64,000 nucleotides of DNA from JAFMDF01 sp965277445 (GTDB lineage: Bacteria; Bacteroidota; Bacteroidia; Chitinophagales; Saprospiraceae), in NCBI GenBank assembly GCA_965277445.1, contig CBDICY010000013.1:2418001-2482000 (forward strand), in the 5' to 3' direction. Position 1 is the first letter of the stretch. Every line of letters begins with the position of its first letter. A model generated the notes under the pieces. The model ran no database searches. It was not told where the DNA came from and saw only the letters and a list, made by a program, of their open reading frames with translations. The position numbers and the translations under genes are program-made. This document shows positions 16,050-24,207 of this stretch, in pieces.

Positions 16050-17642
16050 ATGAACAAGATTATTTTATTGATAGGAATGCTGTTAATCATCAATGCTTGT
16101 CAAAATGAGACTACTCAAAAAGAGGAAGCAGCAAAAACGGTAGCCGTTCAAGATACGCCCAAAGATGATAATTATTATAAAGAAAAACATCGCCCACAAT
16201 TCCATTTTACCCCAGCGACTAATTGGATGAATGACCCAAATGGTATGTTTTATTATGAGGGAAAATACCATTTATTTTACCAATATTTTCCAGATAGTAC
16301 TGTTTGGGGCCCAATGCATTGGGGACACGCCGAGTCAACGGATATGCTCCATTGGGAACATTTACCCATTGGTTTATACCCAGATTCAATCGGCTGTATT
16401 TTTTCTGGTGGGGTAGTAGTGGACGTCAATAATACATCAAAACTAGGTACTACAGAGCATCCACCCATAGTAGCTACTTTTACCCATCATGATTTTGTAG
16501 GGGAGAGAGCGAAATCTAATGATTTTCAAAAACAAAGTATTGCATATAGTTTAGATGGAGGGTATGAATGGACGAAATATAAGGGCAATCCAGTTATTCC
16601 GAATACGGAAAAAATTAAAGATTTTAGAGACCCTAAAGTGATCTGGCATGAATCTTCCCAAAAATGGATTTTAGTATTAGCTGCTTATGATAAAGTGAAA
16701 TTTTATGCTTCCCCTAACTTGACGGACTGGAAATTTATTTCTGACTTTGGAATTGAAGAAGATAACCGCTTGTGGGAATGCCCCGATTTATTTCCAATGC
16801 GAGTAGAAGGAACAAATGAATATAAATGGGTGTTAATCGTCAGTATTCAAAAAGAAGCGCCAAATGATGGGACAGCTACTTCTTATTTCGTTGGAGATTT
16901 TGATGGAATCAATTTTAAAAGTGAGGTTGAAAATCAAAAATGGTTAGACTGGGGAACAGATAATTACGCTTTTGTCACGTGGAATAACGTGCCTAAAAGG
17001 GATGGTCGGACGCTTGGGATTGGTTGGATGTCTAATTGGCAATATGCGCAAATTGTGCCCACAGAAACTTGGAGAAGTACGATGACTTTACCGAGGGAAT
17101 TGCGATTGGTAAAATCAGCGGATAATTATAGTTTGAACAGTTTACCTGTAAGAGAGTTTTATGCCTTAAGAGGTACATCCATTGACCTTGGTCAAATGAA
17201 TATTACCGAAGAAAAAATTTTAGAGGGGGATTTTGCCGCTTCGCAAGCTGAATTAAATCTGACCGTTGATTTAAAGAAAACGACCGCTAATTCTTTTGGA
17301 ATCAAATTGCAAAATGGGGTAGGAGAAAACCTACTAATCCAATTTGATAAAAAAGCAGGGAAAATGTTTGTGGATAGAACCAATTCAGGTAAGGATAAAT
17401 TTTCTGAAGCCTTTTACAAAAATGTGCATGCTGCACCGATTGATTTTGATAAGGCAGAATTGGATATACAACTTATCATTGATGCAGCTTCTATTGAAAT
17501 TTTTATTAATGATGGAGCGTTAAACTTTACCAGTATTTTCTTTCCGTCAGAAGATTTTAATACGATGGCTTTATTGGCTAATAACGGGTCTTGTACTATT
17601 AAAAATGGAGCAATTTATCCATTGAATGGTGTTTGGGATTAG
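16050..17642 (+). CDS. GH32 lipoprotein (levanase/invertase-type beta-fructosidase)
   Basis: 530 residues. A lipoprotein signal (MNKIILLIGMLLIINAC, cysteine at residue 17) places the enzyme outside the cytoplasm. The catalytic five-bladed propeller carries the three GH32 landmarks: WMNDPNG with nucleophile D62, FRDPK with D194, and WECPDLF with acid/base E243. A C-terminal beta-sandwich (about 385-530) is normal for the family. It releases fructose from sucrose, levan or inulin. It is the last gene of the sucrose cluster and probably supplies fructose or sucrose to the carrier. No SusC/SusD pair accompanies it. Exo- or endo-action cannot be told from sequence. Confidence 0.92.
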   Translation: MNKIILLIGMLLIINACQNETTQKEEAAKTVAVQDTPKDDNYYKEKHRPQFHFTPATNWMNDPNGMFYYEGKYHLFYQYFPDSTVWGPMHWGHAESTDMLHWEHLPIGLYPDSIGCIFSGGVVVDVNNTSKLGTTEHPPIVATFTHHDFVGERAKSNDFQKQSIAYSLDGGYEWTKYKGNPVIPNTEKIKDFRDPKVIWHESSQKWILVLAAYDKVKFYASPNLTDWKFISDFGIEEDNRLWECPDLFPMRVEGTNEYKWVLIVSIQKEAPNDGTATSYFVGDFDGINFKSEVENQKWLDWGTDNYAFVTWNNVPKRDGRTLGIGWMSNWQYAQIVPTETWRSTMTLPRELRLVKSADNYSLNSLPVREFYALRGTSIDLGQMNITEEKILEGDFAASQAELNLTVDLKKTTANSFGIKLQNGVGENLLIQFDKKAGKMFVDRTNSGKDKFSEAFYKNVHAAPIDFDKAELDIQLIIDAASIEIFINDGALNFTSIFFPSEDFNTMALLANNGSCTIKNGAIYPLNGVWD

Positions 17643-17734
17643 GAAAGCAGAGGATTAAAGTAACACAGCTCTCTGAGCTGTGACACAATAAATTACAGCT
17701 TAACGAGTTATGTTATGTTATGTTACTGACAGCA

Positions 17735-17770
17735 AAAAAGCCTTCCCGAATCACTTCGAGAAGGCTTTTA
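17735..17770 (-). terminator. Strong terminator of groEL
   Basis: AAGCCTTC(C)CGAA and TTCG(A)GAAGGCTT form a near-perfect stem with a 4-base loop; read on the minus strand it is followed by a run of six T. It lies 27 bases after the groEL stop. A second small palindrome (CACAGCTC, GAGCTGTG) lies at about 17663-17682. Confidence 0.85.
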
Positions 17771-17796
17771 TATTGAGAACAACTCAGAGAGTTGTT

Positions 17797-19440
17797 TTAC
17801 ATCATACCGCCCATACCGCCTGGCATTCCACCGTGTGCATGTCCGTGTCCACCTGCATCTGGTTCTGGCTTATCATTAACTACACATTCTGTAGTTAAAA
17901 TCATTGCCGCAATAGAAGCTGCATTTTCTAAAGCAATTCTAGTTACTTTAGTAGGATCGATAACACCAGTTTTCTTCAAGTTTTCAAACTTGTCCGTTCT
18001 AGCGTTATAGCCCATGTCGCCTTTACTTCTTGCAACTCTCTGTAAAATTACAGAGCCTTCCACTCCTGCATTTTCAGCAATCGTTCTTAAAGGAGCTTCT
18101 AAAGATTTTCTAACGATTTGAACACCGATATTTTCATCTTCGTTCACACCCTTCGTATTTCTTAAGCTGCTGATGGCTCTTACTAAAGCAACACCACCAC
18201 CAGCAACAATTCCTTCTTCAACTGCTGCACGCGTTGCGTGTAATGCATCATCCACTCTGTCTTTCTTTTCCTTCATTTCTACTTCTGTAGCTGCACCAAC
18301 ATATAATACAGCAACACCACCTGCTAATTTAGCCAATCTTTCCTGTAACTTCTCCTTATCGTAATCAGAAGTAGTTGTTTCGATTTGTGCTTTGATTTGG
18401 CTGATTCTAGCATCAATTTGCGCTTGGTCTCCAGCACCATTTACAACAGTTGTGTTGTCTTTGTCAACGGTGATTTTTTCACAAGTACCTAAATGCTCTA
18501 ATTCAACGCTATCTAATTTATAGCCTTTTTCTTCAGAGATAACGGTACCTCCTGTCAAAATGGCAATATCTTCTAACATTGCTTTTCTTCGGTCACCAAA
18601 ACCTGGTGCTTTAACCGCAACAATCTTCAATTGTGCTCTCAACCTGTTCACTACTAAAACACCTAATGCTTGAGACTCAATGTCTTCAGCGATGATTAAT
18701 AAAGAACGTCCTGCTCCTACCACTTTTTCTAAAATAGGAACGATGTCCTGCATGTTAGAAATTTTCTTGTCGTGGATTAAGATAGCAGGATTTTCGTATT
18801 CCGCTACCATGTTCTCTGCATTTGTTACAAAGTATGGAGATAAATACCCTCTATCGAATTGCATACCGATTACTTCCTCAACGTAAGTATCGGTACCTTT
18901 TGCTTCCTCTACTGTGATCACACCGTCCTTGGTTACTCTTTTCATTGCATCTGCAATCAAAGTACCAATTTCTTCGTCATTATTCGCAGAAATAGCCGCT
19001 ACTTGCTGCACCTTTTTGAAGTCTTTTCCAACTTCTTCAGATTGACCAGCTAAGTGCTTTACTACTACTTTTACCGCCTTTTCGATGCCTCTTTTCAAAT
19101 CCATTGGATTTGCGCCAGCTGCAACGTTCTTCAAACCAGCAGTTACCATTGCTTGTGCTAAAACAGTAGCCGTTGTTGTTCCGTCACCTGCAACATCTGC
19201 AGTTTTAGAAGCAACTTCTTTTACCATTTGCGCACCCATATTTTCTACAGGGTCTTCTAATTCTATTTCTTTTGCTACCGTTACACCATCTTTAGTGATA
19301 GCAGGTGCACCGAAACTTTTTTGGATTACTACATTTCTTCCTTTTGGCCCAAGCGTTACTTTTACAGCATTTGCTAAAGCGTCAACGCCAGCTTTTAACT
19401 TTTCTCTGGCATCTCTATCGAAGCTAATTTGTTTAGCCAT
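17797..19440 (-). CDS. groEL: Chaperonin GroEL (60 kDa)
   Basis: 547 residues. The start AKQISFDRDAREKLKAGVDALANAV, the ATP-site block VTLGPKGRN, GDGTTTATVLAQ, and the C-terminal Gly/Met tail GGMPGGMGGMM are unmistakable. It forms the double-ring folding chamber with GroES in the cytoplasm. The histidine-rich insertion GGHGHAHGG just before the GGM tail is a small variation. groES lies 188 bases upstream on the same strand, and the intervening DNA carries several short GGTTGACGGT repeats. The operon is presumably heat-inducible, but no CIRCE element is visible. Confidence 0.98.
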   Translation of the reverse strand: MAKQISFDRDAREKLKAGVDALANAVKVTLGPKGRNVVIQKSFGAPAITKDGVTVAKEIELEDPVENMGAQMVKEVASKTADVAGDGTTTATVLAQAMVTAGLKNVAAGANPMDLKRGIEKAVKVVVKHLAGQSEEVGKDFKKVQQVAAISANNDEEIGTLIADAMKRVTKDGVITVEEAKGTDTYVEEVIGMQFDRGYLSPYFVTNAENMVAEYENPAILIHDKKISNMQDIVPILEKVVGAGRSLLIIAEDIESQALGVLVVNRLRAQLKIVAVKAPGFGDRRKAMLEDIAILTGGTVISEEKGYKLDSVELEHLGTCEKITVDKDNTTVVNGAGDQAQIDARISQIKAQIETTTSDYDKEKLQERLAKLAGGVAVLYVGAATEVEMKEKKDRVDDALHATRAAVEEGIVAGGGVALVRAISSLRNTKGVNEDENIGVQIVRKSLEAPLRTIAENAGVEGSVILQRVARSKGDMGYNARTDKFENLKKTGVIDPTKVTRIALENAASIAAMILTTECVVNDKPEPDAGGHGHAHGGMPGGMGGMM

Positions 19441-19628
19441 GTTTTTTTACCTTTTTAGTTTAATGAAACGGTTGACGGTCAACGGTTAATGGTTGACGGT
19501 CACCTTAATAAATAATAATTGGCTAGATAATTAAATAAAAGATTACCTAACGCTTAACGATGTTTTGGGATAAGGCGTAAAAAGTGTTAAAAAAACATCT
19601 AACTTTTACCATCAACCCTACACCGGTT

Positions 19629-19892
19629 TTAAAGAATAACTAAAATGTCATCTTCTCGCATGATGAGGTAATCCTCACCTTCGTAATTCAATTCTTGTCC
19701 GGCATACTTGCCATAAAGAACGATGTCTCCTTTAGAAACAGTCATTTCGTTTCCGTCTTTTCCTGGTCCAACAGCTACGATTTCTCCTCTTTGAGGCTTT
19801 TCTTTTGCTGTGTCAGGAATAATGATACCACCCTTTGTCTTTGTATCAGCGGGTGCTGGTTTTACAACTACTCGATCGTTAATTGGCTTCAT
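19629..19892 (-). CDS. groES: Co-chaperonin GroES (10 kDa)
   Basis: 87 residues, full length. It begins MKPINDRVVVKPA, carries the mobile-loop region KTKGGIIIPDTAKEKPQRGEI (about 18-38), the roof-loop part GNEMTVSKGD and the end YLIMREDDILVIL. It caps the GroEL ring. It is the first gene of the groES-groEL unit. In many Bacteroidota secG precedes groES directly; here secG starts about 5.9 kb away with three toxin-like genes between. Confidence 0.98.
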   Translation of the reverse strand: MKPINDRVVVKPAPADTKTKGGIIIPDTAKEKPQRGEIVAVGPGKDGNEMTVSKGDIVLYGKYAGQELNYEGEDYLIMREDDILVIL

Positions 19893-20330
19893 TGTAGTCT
19901 AAACTTTAAATAAGGTTTACAAATAATATTTAATTCACTCCTTGTTGTTTTTTATAAAAATAAAACACAACAGATCAGTTGACTGTCATCAATTTCTGTA
20001 CCACTCACCTAAAAGTGACATTATTGCCGAAATGTTAAAATTTATAGGAAATACTGTCAGACTAGGTGCGAAATTATGTCAGTCGTACCTGAAAATGATT
20101 CAGGAGGTCGCAAAAATAGTTGAAAGCTTAAAAATATATGTTAAAGAAAAGTTAAGAAAAATGCTTCTTTTTTAAAAATGCCTTTTAGGTGGCAGTTTTT
20201 GGGTGGTTGAGATGGGAATGATGAGATTAGATGTAAAAAAGCGCTATAATTTGATTTGTAACCTTTTTAATCATTATCCACAAAGTATTATTGAGTTAAA
20301 ACCATCTGCTTTGTTTCAAATAATTTGCCT
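19893..20330 (-). promoter_or_regulatory. Upstream region of groES
   Basis: No gene is supported. Two copies of TGTCAG lie 22 bp apart (20055-20060 and 20077-20082), with a related TGTCAT near 19985; on the minus strand these read CTGACA and face groES. They may belong to a heat-shock promoter, but the family consensus is not certain. Reading frames crossing this area look random. Confidence 0.35.
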
Positions 20331-20333
20331 TAT

Positions 20334-20500
20334 TGATGTTACGCAAAGAAAAATTATTGAGCACCAAAGGTGCGACATAAATCGTGTGATGTTTTAGATA
20401 TTGCTCTTTCAGAGCTAATGTTTATGCGGCATTTCATTTCCATAGGGCGAAAGCCCTATGTTAATATATACCGCACCTTTGGTGCTTCTGAGTAACATCA
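20334..20500. repeat. Composite palindromic (REP-like) element
   Basis: The ends are TGATGTTAC and GTAACATCA. Inside are GAGCACCAAAGGTGCG and its counterpart CGCACCTTTGGTGCT, a small GCTCTTTCAGAGC hairpin and a CATAGGGCGAAAGCCCTATG hairpin. These four nested palindromes form one 167-bp unit, a known style of intergenic repeat in Bacteroidota. Confidence 0.75.
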
Positions 20501-21371
20501 GTTACCTTATTTATTTCCAACTCCATTATTTTATTTGCGTACCTTTTCTAAATAAGATTTTTTACTCAAAACGAAATAATTACTATGTCATTTTTTTTTA
20601 TTTAAACCTAGCATATATTGTTAGGCGCAAATAAAGTGTTTTTGGCAAAAATGAAGCGTTTTTGGCAATATAATTTATATAATTTATATATAATATTGTG
20701 GATATAAAATCTCAACGTTTTAATAGCCTTATTTATTAAGAGATGATGAATATATAAAACTCATATTTTAATCTTTATTACAGCTTTTTTACTTGTATGA
20801 CTATAGGGGTATAAAGAGTAAAAGATACTTTTCCATAATAACTAATTATTTTAGATAGGACAGATGACCAGAAATTAATTTTATTTCCTTAATTCTCTCA
20901 ATAAGCTAGATTTAATGAAATTTTTTTTCATAAATAACAACATAAAGTCGAATTTATTCGATCTGTAAACCAGGTAAGGTGAGTGCTGTTTCGTATAAGT
21001 GAGAATGATATTAATTATACTTTGTACGGGTAAATTTGTGATTCGGGAACTGTAGGGGCAATGCCCATAGCCATCAGGCTAAGGAAAATTAGCCCAAAAA
21101 TTAACTCTTCCCCCTAACCCCTCTCTTAAAAAAGAGAGGAACAGGTTTAGTACAAAATGGTAATTTATTTTAAAACTATTCACTTTATCGAAACACTCTT
21201 TTCTAGCCGCCAAAGGTGGAGTTTTTAAAAATTGTATGTTTTTAAGGTTATTTATTTTATTTATCAAGGTAACTAGACCTTTTACTATAATCAATAGATT
21301 GATTTATAGTGCTATTTATGTTGTTAATTTATAAATTGATTAGGTCTTTTTATCTAAAAACAATTCAAACT
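20501..21371. other. Gene-free stretch upstream of the toxin genes
   Basis: Very AT-rich. It contains a partial copy of the repeat seen at 2298 (about 21017-21050) and a CCTCTCTT/AAGAGAGG palindrome within CCCCTAACCCCTCTC wording at about 21105-21136. A minus-strand frame at 21079-21294 is made of this repeat material and is not a gene. The promoter of the first toxin gene should lie in the last 100 bases, but no clear box is seen. Confidence 0.5.
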
Positions 21372-22481
21372 ATGTCTGATTCAAAATCGTCAAAAAAGAT
21401 TAAAGACGCCGCTGCAAGCGTTATTGGAGCAAATTCTATTATGCAGGTTTATATAAATACGATAACTGGTACACCAGATATTGATTTATCCTCAGTACCT
21501 TTTAGTGATCATGATAAACATGTTATTGTTGATTTACCCAAGCATCAGGCGTTAGCAAGGACTAATGCTAATAACTATATTAATGGTGCCAATTCTCTTA
21601 ATTCCCAAATGATTAATACATTATCTGATATTATTGGATATTCAAATATGTTTGAATCCAGATATTCTAGATTAATGAAATTAGCAGGTCCTGATGGAAA
21701 TCCACAAGGAAGTGATTTGAAAACTTTTAATCAAGGCTTACAGGGGCTAATTAATACAATTCATCAAAAAGAAGAAAACTGTGCTACAACTATTGCAAAA
21801 TTAGGCACTTTTAAGAGCCTAATTTCAACTGATGAACGTAATCTGAAAGGAGATGATGGTATTATTAATGCTACCTTGAAAGGAGATCAGGGACAAATAG
21901 CAGAGTTGAAAAAAAGTATTTCTGCTGACCATGATGCCATAAGTAAAGATAATGCAATGATTGCTGGTGGCGCAGTAATGGAGGTTACAGGGGCACTTAT
22001 GATTGTTGTTGGTGTGGCAACTGAAGAACTTACATTTGGGGCATCTACAGCATTAGTAGTTGGTGGCCTTGCTGTTGCTGGAGGAGGTGTAGCGATGCAG
22101 GTAGTGGCAGGAAAAGATATTTCAAAAAAACTGGATGATTTGAAAAACAAAACAACTGAGTTAACCGAAGATGAAACAATTATTGCTAGTTTGACTTTGG
22201 CTTCAAAGAATGTTGGAGCAATGGTTAATAGTATTGATCATGCGGTGACTGCATTAACTAGTTTACAGAGTGGATGGGGTAGTTTAAAAGGAGATTTACA
22301 AGAAATTATTGATGCATTAAATCAGGGTAAAGGAGATGAAGGGACTACTTGGTTATTGGATGATCTCAATAGTGCTAAAAAGGATTGGGATGATGCGAAA
22401 ACATTAGCAGTTAAATTACAGAGCAATGGAACAATTTCTGTGAAGCATAGCACACCTATTAAATATCCAACACCTAGTTAG
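21372..22481 (+). CDS. Tripartite alpha-pore-forming toxin component (HBL/NHE/Ahl 'B'-like, long hydrophobic hairpin)
   Basis: 369 residues from the ATG at 21372; the frame opens 21 codons earlier but that extension is not a proper signal peptide. The body is predicted long alpha-helices of the ClyA/HBL type, ending in the family-like segment TTWLLDDLNSAKKDWDDAK. A hydrophobic stretch of about 53 residues (about 195-247, from AMIAGGAVMEVTG to GGGVAMQVVAG) interrupts the bundle and is long enough for two membrane helices. This resembles the component that first inserts into the membrane in Ahl/Smh/NHE systems. The region near residue 40 (VPFSDHDKHVIVDLP) matches the third gene's IEFSSKDKHVSHDF, so the two are paralogues. 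Family assignment is by architecture, not a search. Confidence 0.7.
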   Translation: MSDSKSSKKIKDAAASVIGANSIMQVYINTITGTPDIDLSSVPFSDHDKHVIVDLPKHQALARTNANNYINGANSLNSQMINTLSDIIGYSNMFESRYSRLMKLAGPDGNPQGSDLKTFNQGLQGLINTIHQKEENCATTIAKLGTFKSLISTDERNLKGDDGIINATLKGDQGQIAELKKSISADHDAISKDNAMIAGGAVMEVTGALMIVVGVATEELTFGASTALVVGGLAVAGGGVAMQVVAGKDISKKLDDLKNKTTELTEDETIIASLTLASKNVGAMVNSIDHAVTALTSLQSGWGSLKGDLQEIIDALNQGKGDEGTTWLLDDLNSAKKDWDDAKTLAVKLQSNGTISVKHSTPIKYPTPS

Positions 22482-22542
22482 GGAGGTAATTTAAATTCTT
22501 TCTACTAGTAATGAATCATTAAAGAGGTAGGGAATTGAAAAT

Positions 22543-22615
22543 GACTGCTAAAATCATATTTAACCTTAATTTTTTTGACTATTCACGATAAGAGGATAAA
22601 GATGATTTAGCAGTC
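22543..22615 (+). terminator. Hairpin after the first toxin gene
   Basis: GACTGCTAAAATCAT (22543-22557) pairs with ATGATTTAGCAGTC (22602-22615), with one unpaired base. It lies about 60 bases after the stop and may end or attenuate the transcript before the second toxin gene. Confidence 0.45.
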
Positions 22616-22813
22616 TGTGGCTTCAATTTAGTTTTCGGTATTTTGACTGTTTTCTCACAAATAACCAATCGACTATGTGGTTAATATAAACAGCACCTTT
22701 TTGAGTATAAAAAACTTTATTTGCATCTAATTTTAAACTTAAAAGAGAAAACTATTTATATGGAGCCAATATTCTTGCTCTCTTAAAACCTTCATTAATT
22801 TTAGTACTTAATC

Positions 22814-22960
22814 TAAGGTTGCGGAAAACTGGTAGCAAAGCCTTAAAGCTTTTCTGTCATCGGCCTTTAGGCTGGATTTTCATAGTTCAATAGGACTAAA
22901 GCCTTTAACAGGAAAGTTTGAAGGCTTTACTAACAGTTTATTCCAATGCTCCGCACCTTA
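22814..22960. repeat. Palindromic intergenic element between toxin genes 1 and 2
   Basis: The ends TAAGGTTGCGGA and TCCGCACCTTA are inverted. Inside are repeated AAAGCCTT/AAGGCTTT words around a GGCCTTTAGGCTGG hairpin. The whole 625-base gap between the two genes otherwise holds no gene. Confidence 0.6.
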
Positions 22961-23112
22961 AGTTACTTAACCTAAGTTGCAGATAATGAAAGGTAATAGG
23001 GTGATTTTGGAAATTTTACGGAACAAGTAAAATGCACCTAAGATTAACGCAGTTGCTTTCTCTTAAAAGTTACCCTGCAGCTTGATTTACTTAAACGAAT
23101 AAAACCTTGAAT

Positions 23113-24069
23113 ATGAGTTTAACCAATTTAAAAGCTAATAGCTTAGCACCAAGTTCTAATTATTCTAAATCTGTAAAAACAACAGTTACTGCTTTTCAAA
23201 AAATAAACATTTCAGAGGAACAAATTTTAAAGATTAATGTTTCAAGCAGTTCTACTGTGCCCCGCCTCCATCAACATTTACAAAACGCACAAGGAATAGC
23301 TAAGAATTGGGAGCAATCCATTAAACCAAAAATAGTTAACAATCTTAAAAACGTATCGAACTTCACAGCACTATTTAATAACCTTTATGGAGATCTTAGT
23401 ACCAATGCTACTGCCATTCAGGCTAATGCAGGAGACAAAACTGCTATTACCAATTTTAAAACGGATATTAACCATCTACAAGCTAGTACAAAGATTATTT
23501 TTAAAGAAACCGTTGCAATGCAATCTGTTTTATCGAGTTTTAAAACGGACATAGATGGAGTGGTTAGAGATTTCCAAAGTGATATGAAAGCAGTTCAAAG
23601 TAAATTGTCAGCAGATAATGCGGAATTGCAGACTTATCACAATCAAATGTCTTATTTAGAACAAAAGTTGGCAGATGCAAAAGCAAAAAAAGAAGAGATG
23701 ACGAGTTGGTGGATGACCGCTTTGACATTTGGTCTATCTCAATTGGTTGCATTGATCGAAGACCTAGAAGGACAAGTCAATTCACTTAATCAACGAATTG
23801 GTAATATACAAAGTCAAATTAATCAGGATAATAGAGAAGTAAATATACTTTCAGGGATTGCTAATACTTTAGCTACACTAGTAGGGTTGTCCACTACTTT
23901 GCAAGGTATGGTTATGGCCTTTATTTCAAATTGGCAAGCTCTTTCCGATAACTTAAATGAATTAGAAGGAATGGAAGGAATTAGTGCAACTGATGGTTGG
24001 GCGAAGAGTGATTTGCAAGCAGTTAATAGTGAATGGCAAGTAATTACAACTGAGGTAAATTCTATTTGA
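23113..24069 (+). CDS. Tripartite alpha-pore-forming toxin component (HBL/NHE/Ahl 'A'-like, amphipathic head)
   Basis: 318 residues from the ATG at 23113. Almost all helix, with strong coiled-coil heptads at about 150-195 (VVRDFQSDMKAVQSKLSADN and following) and 215-245. Between them lies a short amphipathic, tryptophan-rich segment WWMTALTFGLSQLVALIEDL (about 199-218), at the same point of the chain where the other two proteins have hydrophobic segments. In HBL/NHE/Ahl systems one of three components has such an amphipathic rather than hydrophobic head and lines the pore last. The final part (LSDNLNELEGMEG, then WAKSDLQAVNSEWQVI) echoes the first protein's WLLDDLNSAKKDWDDA. No signal peptide. 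Role assignment is inferred. Confidence 0.65.
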   Translation: MSLTNLKANSLAPSSNYSKSVKTTVTAFQKINISEEQILKINVSSSSTVPRLHQHLQNAQGIAKNWEQSIKPKIVNNLKNVSNFTALFNNLYGDLSTNATAIQANAGDKTAITNFKTDINHLQASTKIIFKETVAMQSVLSSFKTDIDGVVRDFQSDMKAVQSKLSADNAELQTYHNQMSYLEQKLADAKAKKEEMTSWWMTALTFGLSQLVALIEDLEGQVNSLNQRIGNIQSQINQDNREVNILSGIANTLATLVGLSTTLQGMVMAFISNWQALSDNLNELEGMEGISATDGWAKSDLQAVNSEWQVITTEVNSI

Positions 24070-24098
24070 GACTTATCTTAATATATTTTAAACAAAGT

Positions 24099-24177
24099 AA
24101 AAATAAATCCGCCGTTTATACACTTCAAAGTCTTAAACACACCTGATGGTCAAAAATCAATTGTCGGATTTATTTTT
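24099..24177 (+). terminator. Intercistronic hairpin between toxin genes 2 and 3
   Basis: AAAAATAAATCCG (24099-24111) and CGGATTTATTTTT (24165-24177) are perfectly complementary over 13 bp, with the T-run on the 3' side. It fills most of the 138-base gap and could act as a partial terminator setting the ratio of the components. Confidence 0.55.
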
Positions 24178-24207
24178 CGACTATTTTAAAAACTTAAATT
24201 TAAATAA

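Noticed and set aside
20203..20397. 64-residue plus-strand reading frame between groES and the toxin genes
   Set aside because: Its second half is read through the palindromic element 20334-20500, and the rest shows no protein-like pattern or start context.
21079..21294. Minus-strand frame ending in REGLGGRVNFWANF-like wording
   Set aside because: It is translated repeat DNA (CCCCTAACCCCTCTC hairpin), a common false gene in Bacteroidota intergenic regions.
21309..21371. Hydrophobic N-terminal extension of the first toxin protein as a signal peptide
   Set aside because: The stretch LFMLLIYKLIRSFYLK has charged residues within the hydrophobic part and no cleavage site, and the other two toxin proteins lack signals too.
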